Shown here: piece by piece, positions 24,966 through 37,400 of the stretch
Layout: every line of letters starts with the position of its first letter
Position numbering within the stretch: position 1 is the stretch's first letter
IMG/VR virus record: IMGVR_UViG_3300020477_001447
Location: 36,744-100,743 of that record
Direction: 5' to 3' (one strand)
Source: a virus
Length of the DNA stretch: 64,000 nucleotides
Program-made: the position numbers and the translations under genes
The notes under the pieces: generated by a model
Database searches by the model: none
Told to the model about the DNA's origin: nothing
What the model saw: only the letters and a program-made list of their open reading frames with translations

Positions 24966-26762
24966 ATGGCTAAAAAAATTAAATCAATTGATTATACAAG
25001 CAGAGACTTTGAGTCTATTAGGCAAGACTTAATCAATTATACAAAAAAATACTATCCTGACTCTTTTAAGGACTTTAATGAGGCTGGGTTTGGAGCATTG
25101 ATGCTCGATAGTGTTGCTTATGTTGGCGATATGCTTTCTTTCTACTTGGATTATCAAGCAAATGAAAGCTTTCTAGAAACATCGATGGAATATGCGAACA
25201 TTGTCAAACACGGAAGACAGATGGGGTACAAATACCCAGGAGTACCTTCTTCTTCTGGGTTAGTTTCTTTGTATATTACAGTACCGGCCAACGCAGACGG
25301 CACCGGCCCAGACATGTCATATGTCCCAACTCTTCTTAAAGGAACCCAGTTTACGTCTTTAAATGGTAGCATTTATACATTAATGGAAGATGTTTATTTT
25401 GGAAATGCGACCAACGAAGTGGTTGTATCAACTGTGGACTCCTCCACTGGCGTACCGACAAATTTTGCTATTAAAACATCAGGCTTAGCCATTTCTGGTC
25501 GTTTAATATCGCAAGAAGAGACAGTGGGTGATTTTCAAAAATTCTTGCGCATAGGATTGAACAACCCAAATGCTACTGAAATTGTTTCATGTGTTGACTC
25601 CGAAGGTCATGAATATTTTGAAGTGGATCATCTTTCTCAAAATGTTATTTACAAAGCAATACGAAACAACAATCAACATAGAAAATCCACACCATCAATC
25701 CTCAAAGCAGTCCCTGTACCTAGAAGGTTTGTTTTAGAGAGATCCCCAGGTGTAGCATTCCTTCAGTTTGGCTACGGTAGTGATAATGAATTAGTAAATT
25801 CCAGTGTTGTTGATCCAGCAAACATTGTAATGAACATTCATGGTCGCGACTATTCTGTAGATGAAGCTTTTGACCCAACAAAACTTACTGCTACTGATAA
25901 GTTTGGAATAGTTCCATCGAACACAACGCTTAATATAGTTTTTAGAGCTAACGCATCAACAGATGTTAATGCTAGTGTTGGCACAATTAACGGAGTTTCT
26001 TTGCCGCTATTTAAATTTACAAACCAGGGCGCCCTAAATGCAGGTTTAAGAACTACAGTTCGTGGTTCTTTGGAGGTTTTGAATGAGGAACCTTTTGTTG
26101 GGGACGTTGCTGTGCCTAGTGGTACAGAACTTAAACAAAGAATGTATAGTTTTTATGCAACTCAGAATCGCGCAGTCACTGCTGAAGACTACAAGAGCAT
26201 GGTTTATGCAATGCCCGGACGTTTCGGGGCTGTAAAGAAATGCTCTGTTTCTCGGGATTTTGATTCTTTTAAGAGAAACTTAAACTTGTATGTTGTCTCT
26301 GTTGATTCGAATAATAAATTAAGTCTAGCCAACACAACAATAAAAAATAATATTAAAACTTGGCTAAATCGGTATAAAATGATAAATGACACTGTTGACA
26401 TATTAGATGCTAAGATTGTTAATTTTGGTATCAAGTTTATTGTTGTCGCAGACTATGAAGAAAACAAGTATGATGTTTTGAATCGGGCAACTGCAGCTTT
26501 GAAAGAACACTTTTTAACAAATAGCTTTGATATTGGAGAGCCTATTTATATTACAGACATTTATAAGGCCCTACAAAAAGTGAAAGGTGTCGTAGATGTG
26601 GTTGACGTTATAGTTGTGCAGAAGCGTGGTGGTGTATATTCAAACACAACCTATGACTTCGAAGCAGCAATATCCAACGACGGAAGAAAGATTTTAGCAG
26701 AAGAGGATCTTGTGTTTGAATTGAAATATAGAAATACAGACATTGTAGGAAGCGTTTCATAA
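24966..26762 (+). CDS. gp6: Baseplate wedge protein, T4 gp6/Baseplate_J-like
   Basis: The 598-residue protein begins IDYTSRDFESIRQDLINYTK, the typical N-terminus of phage gp6-like wedge proteins. It continues with DFNEAGFGALMLDSVAYVGD and MLSFYLDYQANESFLETS. The C-terminal half includes AVTAEDYKSMVYAMPGRFG and a repeated alpha/beta ending characteristic of the Baseplate_J family. Gp6 forms the inner ring that joins the wedges around the hub. The length is near T4 gp6 (660). Its place after gp25 and its TAATG junction with the next structural gene agree with a T4-like wedge operon. Confidence 0.9.
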   Translation: MAKKIKSIDYTSRDFESIRQDLINYTKKYYPDSFKDFNEAGFGALMLDSVAYVGDMLSFYLDYQANESFLETSMEYANIVKHGRQMGYKYPGVPSSSGLVSLYITVPANADGTGPDMSYVPTLLKGTQFTSLNGSIYTLMEDVYFGNATNEVVVSTVDSSTGVPTNFAIKTSGLAISGRLISQEETVGDFQKFLRIGLNNPNATEIVSCVDSEGHEYFEVDHLSQNVIYKAIRNNNQHRKSTPSILKAVPVPRRFVLERSPGVAFLQFGYGSDNELVNSSVVDPANIVMNIHGRDYSVDEAFDPTKLTATDKFGIVPSNTTLNIVFRANASTDVNASVGTINGVSLPLFKFTNQGALNAGLRTTVRGSLEVLNEEPFVGDVAVPSGTELKQRMYSFYATQNRAVTAEDYKSMVYAMPGRFGAVKKCSVSRDFDSFKRNLNLYVVSVDSNNKLSLANTTIKNNIKTWLNRYKMINDTVDILDAKIVNFGIKFIVVADYEENKYDVLNRATAALKEHFLTNSFDIGEPIYITDIYKALQKVKGVVDVVDVIVVQKRGGVYSNTTYDFEAAISNDGRKILAEEDLVFELKYRNTDIVGSVS

Positions 26763-28408
26763 TGGCCATTAAAAGATATAAAGCAAGTAAAGATACAACC
26801 ATATCAAACTCATATGATTTTTCCCTCTTGCCTAGAAATAGAGCAACTGGTTCGAACATGGGTGCTGCAGACACTCTAGAAATCTTTTCGATATATGGCC
26901 AAGTATCTTCATCGGGCAAGCAAGAGGCAGTTGGCCTGTCGTCAGAACTTTCCAGAGTTTTGATTGGCTTCCCAGTTAGTGGATCAACAGAAACAATTGG
27001 GTCTGACCGAAATGCTGGAAAAATTCCTGTCTCTGGGAACGTAAAGTTCTTTTTGCGAATGTTTAATGCAAAGCATGCAGCCACAACTCCAAGAAACATT
27101 AAATTAGTTGTTGCAGCTGTATCAGCCAGTGCCGACTGGGAAGAGGGAACTGGCATAGATTTAGATGAGTATAAAGACAAAACTCATGACGAAGAGGGCG
27201 CAAACTGGATTAGATACGCATCTAATAAATCTTGGGACCGCCCCGGCGGAACATTTTATATTGATAGTACCTCTTCATACACCACAACTTTAGAAAAGGG
27301 CGACGAGGATATTGAACTTGATGTTACATCTATAGTTGAATATTGGCTCAAACCAGAGGGCAATGCCCAGCGCCGTGAAAATCGCGGCTTCGCAGTTTTT
27401 CTTACTTCAAGCCAGGAAGCATATCACTCTGCCTCAAAGGGTTATAACCTAAGTTTATTTCAGGGTCAGGGCGCAACAGGCTCTGTAATCCACAACCCTG
27501 CCGGTGCAAAAAGATCGTATTATACAAAGAAGTTTTTTGCACGGACATCTGAATTCTTTTTCAAACAGCCCGTTCTTGAAGCTCGATGGGATAGCACAGT
27601 TAAGGACAGGAGAGGTGATTGCCACTATAGTAGCTCTATGGTATCAGCTCAAGACAATTTAAACACAATCTATCTTTATAACTATGTTCGAGGTCGTCTG
27701 CAAAACATTCCATCGATAGGGACCGGTGAGATTTTTGTTACTTTGTATTCTGGATCTGCAGACAATAATTCACCTTCAATTAACACAATTAAATTACCAC
27801 AAGGTGGAGGTGTTTCCGGACCTGCGCACACATTAATCACGGGTGGGTATGTATCTACTGGTATATATTCTGCTTCATTTGCTATCACAGCCGCATCTAA
27901 CCCGCTAAGTAGGGTTTTTGATGTTTGGCATAGCGAGATTCCCATCGGAGAGGCACAGCCCGCTACGGAATTCTGGACAGGAAGCATAAACGTAAAAGCC
28001 TTTAAGTCTTACACGAATGCTCCGAGTTTTGAATATGTAACTGCAATACCAAATCTTAAAGCATCCTATTCAAAAACAGAGGTAGCTAGATTTAGACTCT
28101 ATGTCAGAGATAAAGACTGGAATCCAAACATATACACAAAGGCGACCAATACTCCCGATAATACTATTATTGAAAGTGGATCGTTTAAGGTGGTAAGATT
28201 ACAGGATAACCTCAATGTCATTAGTTATGGCACGGGATCAAACAGGCACACTCATACTTCCTTTGATGTGTCTGGAAATTATTTTGATTTGGACATGGAT
28301 CTCCTACAAGAAGACTACACGTATGGAATAAAACTCGCCTACTACAATGATCACATTGGTGGGTGGACTGAACAACCGGAAATTTTTAAATTTAGAGTTG
28401 AAGACTAA
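26762..28408 (+). CDS. Baseplate/tail structural protein with DNRLRE-like segment
   Basis: The 548-residue protein follows gp6 by a TAATG overlap. Residues about 15-240 resemble a DNRLRE-type beta domain, known from cell-surface and phage adhesion proteins: an opening YKASKDTTISNS, then DIELDVTSIVEYWLKPEGN and GFAVFLTSSQ. The rest is strand-rich (ARFRLYVRDKDWNPNIYTKA) and ends in TYGIKLAYYNDHIGGWTEQ. It probably forms a wedge or peripheral baseplate part with a carbohydrate- or fibre-facing surface. The domain call is by pattern only and could be wrong. Confidence 0.65.
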   Translation: MAIKRYKASKDTTISNSYDFSLLPRNRATGSNMGAADTLEIFSIYGQVSSSGKQEAVGLSSELSRVLIGFPVSGSTETIGSDRNAGKIPVSGNVKFFLRMFNAKHAATTPRNIKLVVAAVSASADWEEGTGIDLDEYKDKTHDEEGANWIRYASNKSWDRPGGTFYIDSTSSYTTTLEKGDEDIELDVTSIVEYWLKPEGNAQRRENRGFAVFLTSSQEAYHSASKGYNLSLFQGQGATGSVIHNPAGAKRSYYTKKFFARTSEFFFKQPVLEARWDSTVKDRRGDCHYSSSMVSAQDNLNTIYLYNYVRGRLQNIPSIGTGEIFVTLYSGSADNNSPSINTIKLPQGGGVSGPAHTLITGGYVSTGIYSASFAITAASNPLSRVFDVWHSEIPIGEAQPATEFWTGSINVKAFKSYTNAPSFEYVTAIPNLKASYSKTEVARFRLYVRDKDWNPNIYTKATNTPDNTIIESGSFKVVRLQDNLNVISYGTGSNRHTHTSFDVSGNYFDLDMDLLQEDYTYGIKLAYYNDHIGGWTEQPEIFKFRVED

Positions 28409-31400
28409 TGAGTATTAAACATCTTTTTGATAAAGTAAACGTTGATAAAAGTGCTGCCGGATTAAACTCCGAAGAACTTGGTGGTGAAGTTGAATCTTCA
28501 CGTTATCACGATGCTAAAATCGTAAAAGATGATAGAATCATACCGCAAATTGATTTCTCAAAACCAGAAAACTTTGCATTTTATGGCTCAGCTGAGCGAT
28601 ATTATGATGATGCAATCAAAAACATATATCAGACCTATCCATATGATGGATCACTATACGAGAAATTAGACTGGGAAAATAGTGCATCTTATGTTGATCT
28701 GTATGTTTTTGAGAATCTCTATCCAAGAACAAATGGATATATTAGATTTGACCGTGATGGTGCAGACAGTCCTAGCAATATTGCAGTGGGCTATGGTGTT
28801 TTTAGTACAGCAGACCAAGAATATATTACAATAAAAGGTGGCCCAGGTATCGGTGGTGGCCCTCAGTCTGCAGCTGCAAACATATATGATACAGGCTCAT
28901 TCCGTGAATCTAATTTAAAACTTGATCCAGTTGAGGGTACAACTGTTGAGTTCTGGTTGAAAAAAAAGGCGTTCAACTTAAGCAGAACTAGAAAAGAAGT
29001 TCTCTTTGATCTTTGGAACGGAGAACACTCATCAAGTGCTGGTTACGGTCGCTTAACTATTGAACTGACTGGTGCTCAATACAGTCAAGCTACAACAACT
29101 TCCGGAAGGGCTTTCCGGGTCACTTATCAGTCGGGTAACCTTACTACAGCCAGAGCCCCAACACATGGATTTCAAAACCAACCAATCGGTACTACAGGCG
29201 CTCTAACTTCTTCTGTTGCAGATAACAATTGGCACCATTATGCTTTCTCTTTCTTATCTGCGTCTACGGGTATAAGAACTAGACTTTATATTGACGGAGA
29301 CTTAAACGAAGAAAAAATTCTAGGTACAAACGGAGCCAAAGAGATAACAGGCTCTTTAATTGCTAGAATTGGTGCATTGCGAACAGCACCATCCGGTGCG
29401 ATTGGCTTTCACGGAGCCACTGATCTTGCCGGCGCCGGAAAACTTTCTGGTTCTATAGATGAGTTCAGGTATTGGAAAACACAACGTTCTTCAAAAGAAG
29501 TTGGTAGACATTGGTTTACTCAAGTTGGTGGTGGCACAAACACTGATCCGGCCAATACAAAATTGGGCGTTTACTATAAATTTAATGAAGGGATTGTTGG
29601 TACCAGCACAGACGAAATAGTTTTAGATTATTCTGGTCGAGTAACAAATGGTGCATGGACTGGCTACATTGCTGGAGCAAGGGAAACTGGATCAGCCATA
29701 AACGAAGCCACAACAACAAATCAAGAATTTTTAGATCCTATTCTTTATAGAAACCACCCCTCAGTTAATTCTTTAATCTCCAAGATGCGTCTGTCTGGAT
29801 CAACTCATGACCATCTAAATGCAACCTCTTTCTTTAGCTCTGTCCCAAGTTGGATGCAGGAAGAGGATAGGAAGTCTGGTGATTTACTAAAAGACCTAAC
29901 TCAAATCATGTCAAGTTACTTTGACACAATGCATATGCAGATTTCAGAGTTACCAAATATTAAAAATTATGGGTATATAAGTGGCTCCTCTAAGCCAAAC
30001 AATTTTAATAAAAACCTTCTGAACTCCCAAGGACTCCTAGCGCCAGAGATTTTTATTGACTCAGAAATTATAGAACGTTTAGCTTCTAGGAATGAAGATG
30101 AAACATACGATAAGTCTTTAGAGTACACTAAGAATCTAATATATAAGAACATTTACAATAACTTATCTTACATTTACAAGTCAAAGGGTACCGAGAAGTC
30201 TTTCCGAAACTTAATTCGCTGCTTTGGTATTGACGATGAGATAATAAAGCTAAACACTTATGGCAACAACGTTACCCACAAGATCCGAGACAACTATAGA
30301 CTAGTTTCTACTCCAAAGAAGTATATTGATTTTAATGACAATAATAGATTTGAGGGAACTGTATATCAGATGTCCTCAAGTAAGAACCAAAATAGTTATT
30401 CTTATATCGATGCGGCAAAACAACTAACAGGCGGTTATGGATTTACTTTACAAACTGAAGTTATCTTTCCAAAGAAGGCACCACAAACGGACCCCTTATA
30501 TCCTAGGCAAAGATATCCTGAACTAACGGCGTCATTGTTCGGTGTACACACGGCAAGAACTTCCTCAACAAACACAGTCAATACTCAGTGGGCTGAACCA
30601 GATGTTGTTAACTTTCAGGTCCACGCTGTTCGCGATGAAGTTGAATCAAACAATATACGGTTTATTTTAACAGGCAGTGCAGATGGTTACTTCCCTGAAT
30701 TATCGAGTAGTCTCTACGAGGATGCTTATGATAATACTAGATGGAACTTGGCAGTAAGAGTTAAGCCAGCAAAATTCCCACACGCAGATTCTGTACACGG
30801 CACCACTGGTTCTTTCTCTGGTGTAAGTCAAAACTTTAGCAGGTATTATACTGTAGAACTTTACGGTAACCAAACTGAATTTGGTACCATACAAAATGAA
30901 TTTACAGTCACAGGAAACATAGATTTAGCAGGGTTAAATCCTGCATCATCTGCAGACCAGTTTATTTACGGCGCCCGCCGTATATATATCGGCGCTCACA
31001 GAACGAACTTTACTGGCGCTGTTTTACAAAAAACTGATGCAAAGATTTCTTCGTGCCGGTTCTGGCTAGATTATTTGGATGATGAAACACTCCGCGCGCA
31101 CGCTAGAGATGTTGGCAACTATGGTGCTAAACACCCATATCGAAACGCTTACTCATTTGAAGGAAAATCAATTTATAACTCCTCAAAGACTTTGGTTGGT
31201 CGAGGGCGAAACTTTGAAGTACCACAAATTGAAACACTAGCATTAAACTGGGACTTTAATCAAGTCACTGGTTCGGATGCTAGCGGTGAGTTTACTGTTG
31301 TTGACTTCTCTTCTGGTTCTGCTAACAAGAGAACAAGATATGGCTGGATAGGTGATATCACAAAAGCTCAGTATACAGCTAGGGGAACTGGTTTTGGTAC

Positions 31401-34400
31401 AAGTTCTGCAAAAATAGTAGATAAGAATTATATTGGATCCGCAAAACAAAATCTTCCAGAAAACTTATATTCAGAAGACATGATCTCAGTGTTGTCTACA
31501 CAGGATGATGTTGAATTTACAAGAGATTCTAGGCCAATAAACCACTTCTTTGCATTTGAAAAGAGTATGTATCAGACCATTTCTGAAGAAATGATCAACA
31601 TTTTTGCCAGTATAGTTGATTTTAATAACTTAATTGGCGATCCAATAAATAAATATCGTCATGAATATAAGCAACTTAACAAGCTTCGATCACTTTTCTT
31701 TGAAAGAGTACAAAATACACCAGATTTAGATAAGTATGTAGACTTTTATAAGTGGTTTGACGACGCATTATCCAAGATGCTGCAGCAATTAGTGCCAGCC
31801 TCTGCAGACTTTTCTGATGATCTAAGGACTGTTGTTGAAAGTCACGTATTAGAGCGAAGTAAATATCAACACAAATTCCCAACTGTGGATATGAAATATG
31901 AGGAACCAGAGGGGCTTGTAGAAAGCATCCTTCCTTTAAGCCCGGGCTGGAAATATACACACGCTCCGATTCTTAAAGAAACAGCTGGAACGTCTCTGCT
32001 GTTTGATGGATCAAACGATCATGTAGATGCTGGAAATAATTCTTATTGGGCTCCTAAAATTACCGATCCTAATGTTAGTTTTTCTTTCTGGATAAGACCA
32101 GCTGCCCAGGCTCAAGAAACAATCTTTCATATGGGCGGGGGAAATGCAGCTCTAGAGGCGTTTCTCTTTAATAATCTTACCCTAGGTGGGTGGATCATGT
32201 ATGCACGAATGCATGATAATTCCGGCAATCAATCATGGGTCCAGGCAGATCTGTCAAGTGCCGGCCAGTTTACAGCGGGAGCGTGGCGCCACGTAGCAAT
32301 TAGTTTTGGAACGGGATATCCTTCAGTTTATATAGACGGTGTAGACCGCACACCTAGTTCAACCTCTTATAAATCTAATGCTGGTTCAGCCTTCGCCGGC
32401 CCCGGAACAAATGGGCTGCGAATTGGTAGAAAAATTACTTATAACTTCAGCGCCTTTGCAGGCCATTTGGCCGATTTTGCTGTCTTTACAAAGCTTTTAT
32501 CATCCGGCGAGGTGTCTACCATTTACAATGGTGGTCGCCGTTTAAGCTCGACAGGGTATCTTGGAATCACTGATATAGCTGGTTTTTGGAAGCTAGGCGA
32601 CGGTGATGGTGCAATTGGGACAACTCCAACTCAGTTTACAAACGCCTTTGATGCGGGCAACCCAGGATTACCTACCTCAACTCCTACCATTCAGAACACT
32701 TCCCCACCTACAACGCCGCAGGGCCTCAATGGATTAGATGAGAACCGAAACAGCAATTGGTGGCGCACCCGAGCCGAAAGACACGTTTCTATTTCTTCAT
32801 CTGCGGGACTGTATCACAACTCAGCCAAAAATGATTTGTTATCCGCATTTAAGAGTACAATTACTAGAAAGAAAACAACACCATATAGATTTAGCAGTAT
32901 CAAAACCAGAACGATCCACGGTGGAATTAACTATAGTCAGAATAAGCGTCGAGATATAGTTTACAATGCTGTATACCCATTTGGCCCAATCCTTTCTGGC
33001 ACAAACGTACCATTAAATATTGCAATTACATTCCAGTCTGATTTGGATGCTTTACCGACGATTGATCACCTAGAGCCAATTAAGAAGCGATATATGGCTC
33101 ATCGCATGACGTTGAGTAGAAACCAAGATCACGGCGCGCACTACAAACTCAAAGGTGACATAGTAGCTCTTTATAACTTAGTAAGTTCATCTCAAGGTTC
33201 CGCGCCCGAGGCGGGTTACAACAAGCATGTGATTCAAGCACTAACGGGAGCAAATGTTCCTGCAGGTCAAATTGAATTAGTCAACTTGCACAGTGATACT
33301 GTTGGCGAAAGTAATGAGATTCCGATGCAGGGTCCATTTACTGAAAAATATGTCGGTGGGCGCCAACACCGACACGTTACTCTAAACAGAGCGGTTTCTA
33401 CAAAGCCCGGTAAAAATAATTTAGACTCCAAGGCAGACCGACCGGAAGGTTGGAGGCTATTGTTTGATACTTGTGCTTCAGAAGATGAGACCGGCGCAAT
33501 TGCTTTTGTAGGCCCCCAATATCCAGATGATGGTGTTGCTGGTCCCCTAGAATCTCCACCTTATTTAATTGATAGGCCAAAGGCACATCTTTACAGAGAG
33601 ATCGCAGCTAAAAGACCAGTAAACATTAAGAACATACTTCATACAACTGGCTCTCCAACAATTATTGGAAACTACGCACACAATTATGAGGTTGTACACA
33701 CTGTTGGTAGAACCCAAAATGATCCATTCTTTAGGGATCAGTCTGTTCGGTTTGCAACGGCATCTGAAATGCCGTTTATCCGCCGCGGCTCCCGAAACAA
33801 GACGGGCTCGCTCGGGTATAGAAATCCATTAGGTCTAGTGGACGTACAGAAGGAACAGCCACCAAAGGAACAATTAAACTATAAATTACCAACGAGATCT
33901 ACAAACAAGACTGTTATTGTTAATAGGTTCTCTTCCCCTGGCGGTTTTGAAGTTATGTCCAGGGGCTACCTTGATCCCGCCCACGAGGAATATTCTCCAT
34001 ATAACGCATTACCATTTAGAAACTTAGGCATCCGAGGTTCTGGATCTGGTGAGGCCGGCAACGAATTAAGAATGAACGACCACACCGGTCGCCGTAGAGG
34101 ACTCCAAACTCTTCTAAAACAACGTTCTGGCCAGTTCGGTCACGATGCCGACTTCGGTAGTGTCACTGCTCTAAATTATGTGATAACCCCATCTTTCCAC
34201 AAAGTACACCGCAACAGAAGACTTGTTCCGAAGCTAGACAATCCTTTAGATGACCAGAGTTTTATCACAGGATCTCGATTTGACAATGCGTTTGTTACGC
34301 ACGTTATTCCACAAAGTGATTTACAGTATCGGTGGATTAAAGCTTCTGCTTTGCCAGTGGCATCAAACAACTTGTTGGGCTTTGCTCAATTGAGTGGTGG

Positions 34401-37400
34401 TATCGCTCCATCCACAGATATATTATTCCTCAGTGCTAGTGAGTTTGTTAGTTATACATCTTCGACTGGAGAAAGATTCTTTGGCGATGAAGAAGCAGAT
34501 TTAGTAACAAGAAGCCTAGCCCAGCGCACAGTATGGACTGATTTTGCAGGCGTAAACTATCATATTTTTGAGCCATTGACTGCTTCTTCAGGCCACTTGG
34601 GATATATTTCTACAGCCCCTGCAACCACCTATGCAAATAAAGATATTATTAATAGCATTGGTGGCAGAACAGCGCCAACTACCGCATCTGTGTTGAACGC
34701 CCTGTTACTACACAGAAACGGTCCGTATCAACATCCATCTTGGAAACAGATCCGCACAGGTCAACATCCCGTATCGCGACATCAAAGAAAGAACAACCTT
34801 CTAACAGTTCGGACAGAACCAGATGTTATCGAGGTCACTAGCAACGGCAAAACAGTAACCCGCCGCGGCCTTGCAGGAAACTCTTTTGTTAAATACACTG
34901 AGCCCCCAGTCTCTAGTGAAAACAAACCTTTAATTCACATCTTTAAGGGTGAAATGGACACATCCAAGCGAGGAGAAATTAGTAAAAACATTAAGATTGC
35001 TCACAGTTATGGTAACAACTTAACTTACTTTGCAAATACTGAGCTTAATAATAGACTTGGTACAATCAAGGGTTCTAATACAGACACTATGTTAAACCGA
35101 ATTAACAGTGTCCTTTTTGATCCAAACACAGAATCTCCGATGGAGGATGCAGAGTCGATTCGTTTTATTTATTCCGAAAGAATTTTCCCAAGAAGAAGAA
35201 ATTCTATGGGACTTAATAAAATTCGAACAAGAACTAATTTCATCTTAGATAGCTACTGGGCAGATAACAGGGGTAAGAGAACTCGCCCCGTCGCCTTTCC
35301 AGACGGCACTCTCTTCCCGGGCCACAAACGCCCCGAGCCTATTTTCTCTAGTTCAATGGTTTCCGCCACCGGTGCATTACCTTCAAAGGTGTATGGATTC
35401 CGTTCGCTTTTATCTCAAAGTATCTGGCCTCTGGACGCACACTCTAACGCTCTCACTGTTTATTCTAAAAATGCCGGTACAGGCGACGGAGCAGGCGTAC
35501 TTCAAAACAACTATACAACATATCACACAGCCAGTGTTTTCGAGCCTCTTAAGCAGTTCGGCCCTCTATACTGTCGTCGCACTCCCGGCTCTCATGGTGT
35601 CCCCGGTGGAGATCATGATTACTTCCCGGGCGATACAATCTGGGAAGCAGGCACTCAAGCCGGCAAACAACCATTCCTGTCATATGAAAACTATTCAGAT
35701 AACTTAAGGTTGGTTGGTAAAGATTATTCTATAGTTCCTGAATTTAGGATGAGTGAACATCTAGATTATTACATCAATGACAAGAAGGGTGATTTCTTAG
35801 CAGATCGTAATAATTTATTAGAAATCACAGGTGGAGCCATCGCTGATAGTTCCCATGAAGATTTTTACAGTGTATATTCGCACACTGACTTCATGAAGTA
35901 TTTCGAAACAGTAGACGATCAATATCATGAGCAAACTTTAACAGATGGTACAAAAATTTCTAGAGATCGAATTGCTCTAAAGTGTTCAGCATTACTTAAG
36001 TTCTTACCATATGACGGATTTTACCCAGTACAAAGAACTGTTGAACTATCAAAATTATTCTATAAGGATTTTGTAAGTGGCTCCGGAGGGCTAACTGATA
36101 GATTAGTAAGCCTCGGTTTGCGTAAAACTTCTACGGGCGCCCGCGATAATCTTGCAGCTGCCGCCGGCGCTACACCTCAAGTCTTGAACTCCGCTAGACC
36201 ATATGTCGAGCCGTTTTTTGCACCGGGCATTATGTATAATAGTATAAAATCTGGTATTGCTGTTGATTATCCTGTTGCAATTAGTACAAAGGTCACTGCT
36301 AGTGTTAGAAGACACACTCAGACAGGAACAGACGATGCAAATCAGTGGTTTGTTTCGGCGTCCGTTGGTCAAGGTATAGACAAACACTTCCATAGAGTTC
36401 CGTTCGAAGCAATTATTAAGCCATCAGCTTATGTGAACGCAAATACAATAAGTGGCTCTTTAATCTTTGATATGGAGCCGCACCCAAGTGGCGCTCTGTC
36501 TGCCTCTTTGGGTCGAATAGCTCCGTTCCCTAACGTTCTTGTAAACTATCCTGGCGCCAATGGTAAGCTTTATGAACTAGCAGCCGACAATTTCTTTGCA
36601 GAATGCTTAAACTTCTTTATGAAAGAAGATGAAGAAAAATCATTGCTTACAACATTCGTATCAAAACCAGAAAGTGAGTTTGGAACAGTTGTAAGTGGTA
36701 ACCTCTATTCAATGAGAGTCAACCTTGATCGTGCTCCAATCAACTTATCAGGAAGGGTTTTTGGCAAAGACAACCCGGGCTTCTATTATTTGAATGAAAA
36801 TAAATTCAACATGTATGATAGGCCATCAGCCTTTGGTCCCGGTTTCTGCTCACACCGCAGTCGAGTTGTTGGCTCTTCCGCGGCAAACAAGGCTCAACAA
36901 AATTATTCATATCAGCCAGTTACTCCATCTTATTATGATGGCAAGTCCTCTGCTTTAATCGTATACAGGCCAGATACAACTGGAAAGCCGACTCTGGATG
37001 ATATCTTTGCAAAATCATATCTTATTTGTCAAAGAAGTTTCCCAGAGTATGCCAACGGCGTATCATCTGCTATTTCTGACACTGCTGATAATGTTGTAGA
37101 GTATGTAAACTCTGTGTCTCAATTGTTGGCGATGCAAATAACTGCTTCTGTAGATGTATTTAAAAGCGAGATAGTACCAATTCCAGATTCGGATCAGGTA
37201 AGTAAAAGGTGGGTAATTCAGCCTAAATTTGAAACTCCAATCTTAAACTTTGATGAGTCTGTTGATGTGACTGCCCCAACGGGGTCTTTGATATCAAATT
37301 ACGATAATGCAAGCACCAACAATAGAAAATTAAGACAGGTTTCTAAGGGTATGTGGCACCAATACGGAAAGGTCCCGACAGGATCAGCTGGCGTTTGGCT

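Noticed and set aside
26608-27180. 190-codon open frame on the minus strand
   Set aside because: It spans the junction of the gp6-like gene and the next structural gene, both well supported. It appears to be an antisense shadow.
35372-35707. 111-codon + strand frame inside the 3316-residue gene
   Set aside because: It is out of phase with an uninterrupted coding frame, has low-complexity translation and no ribosome site.
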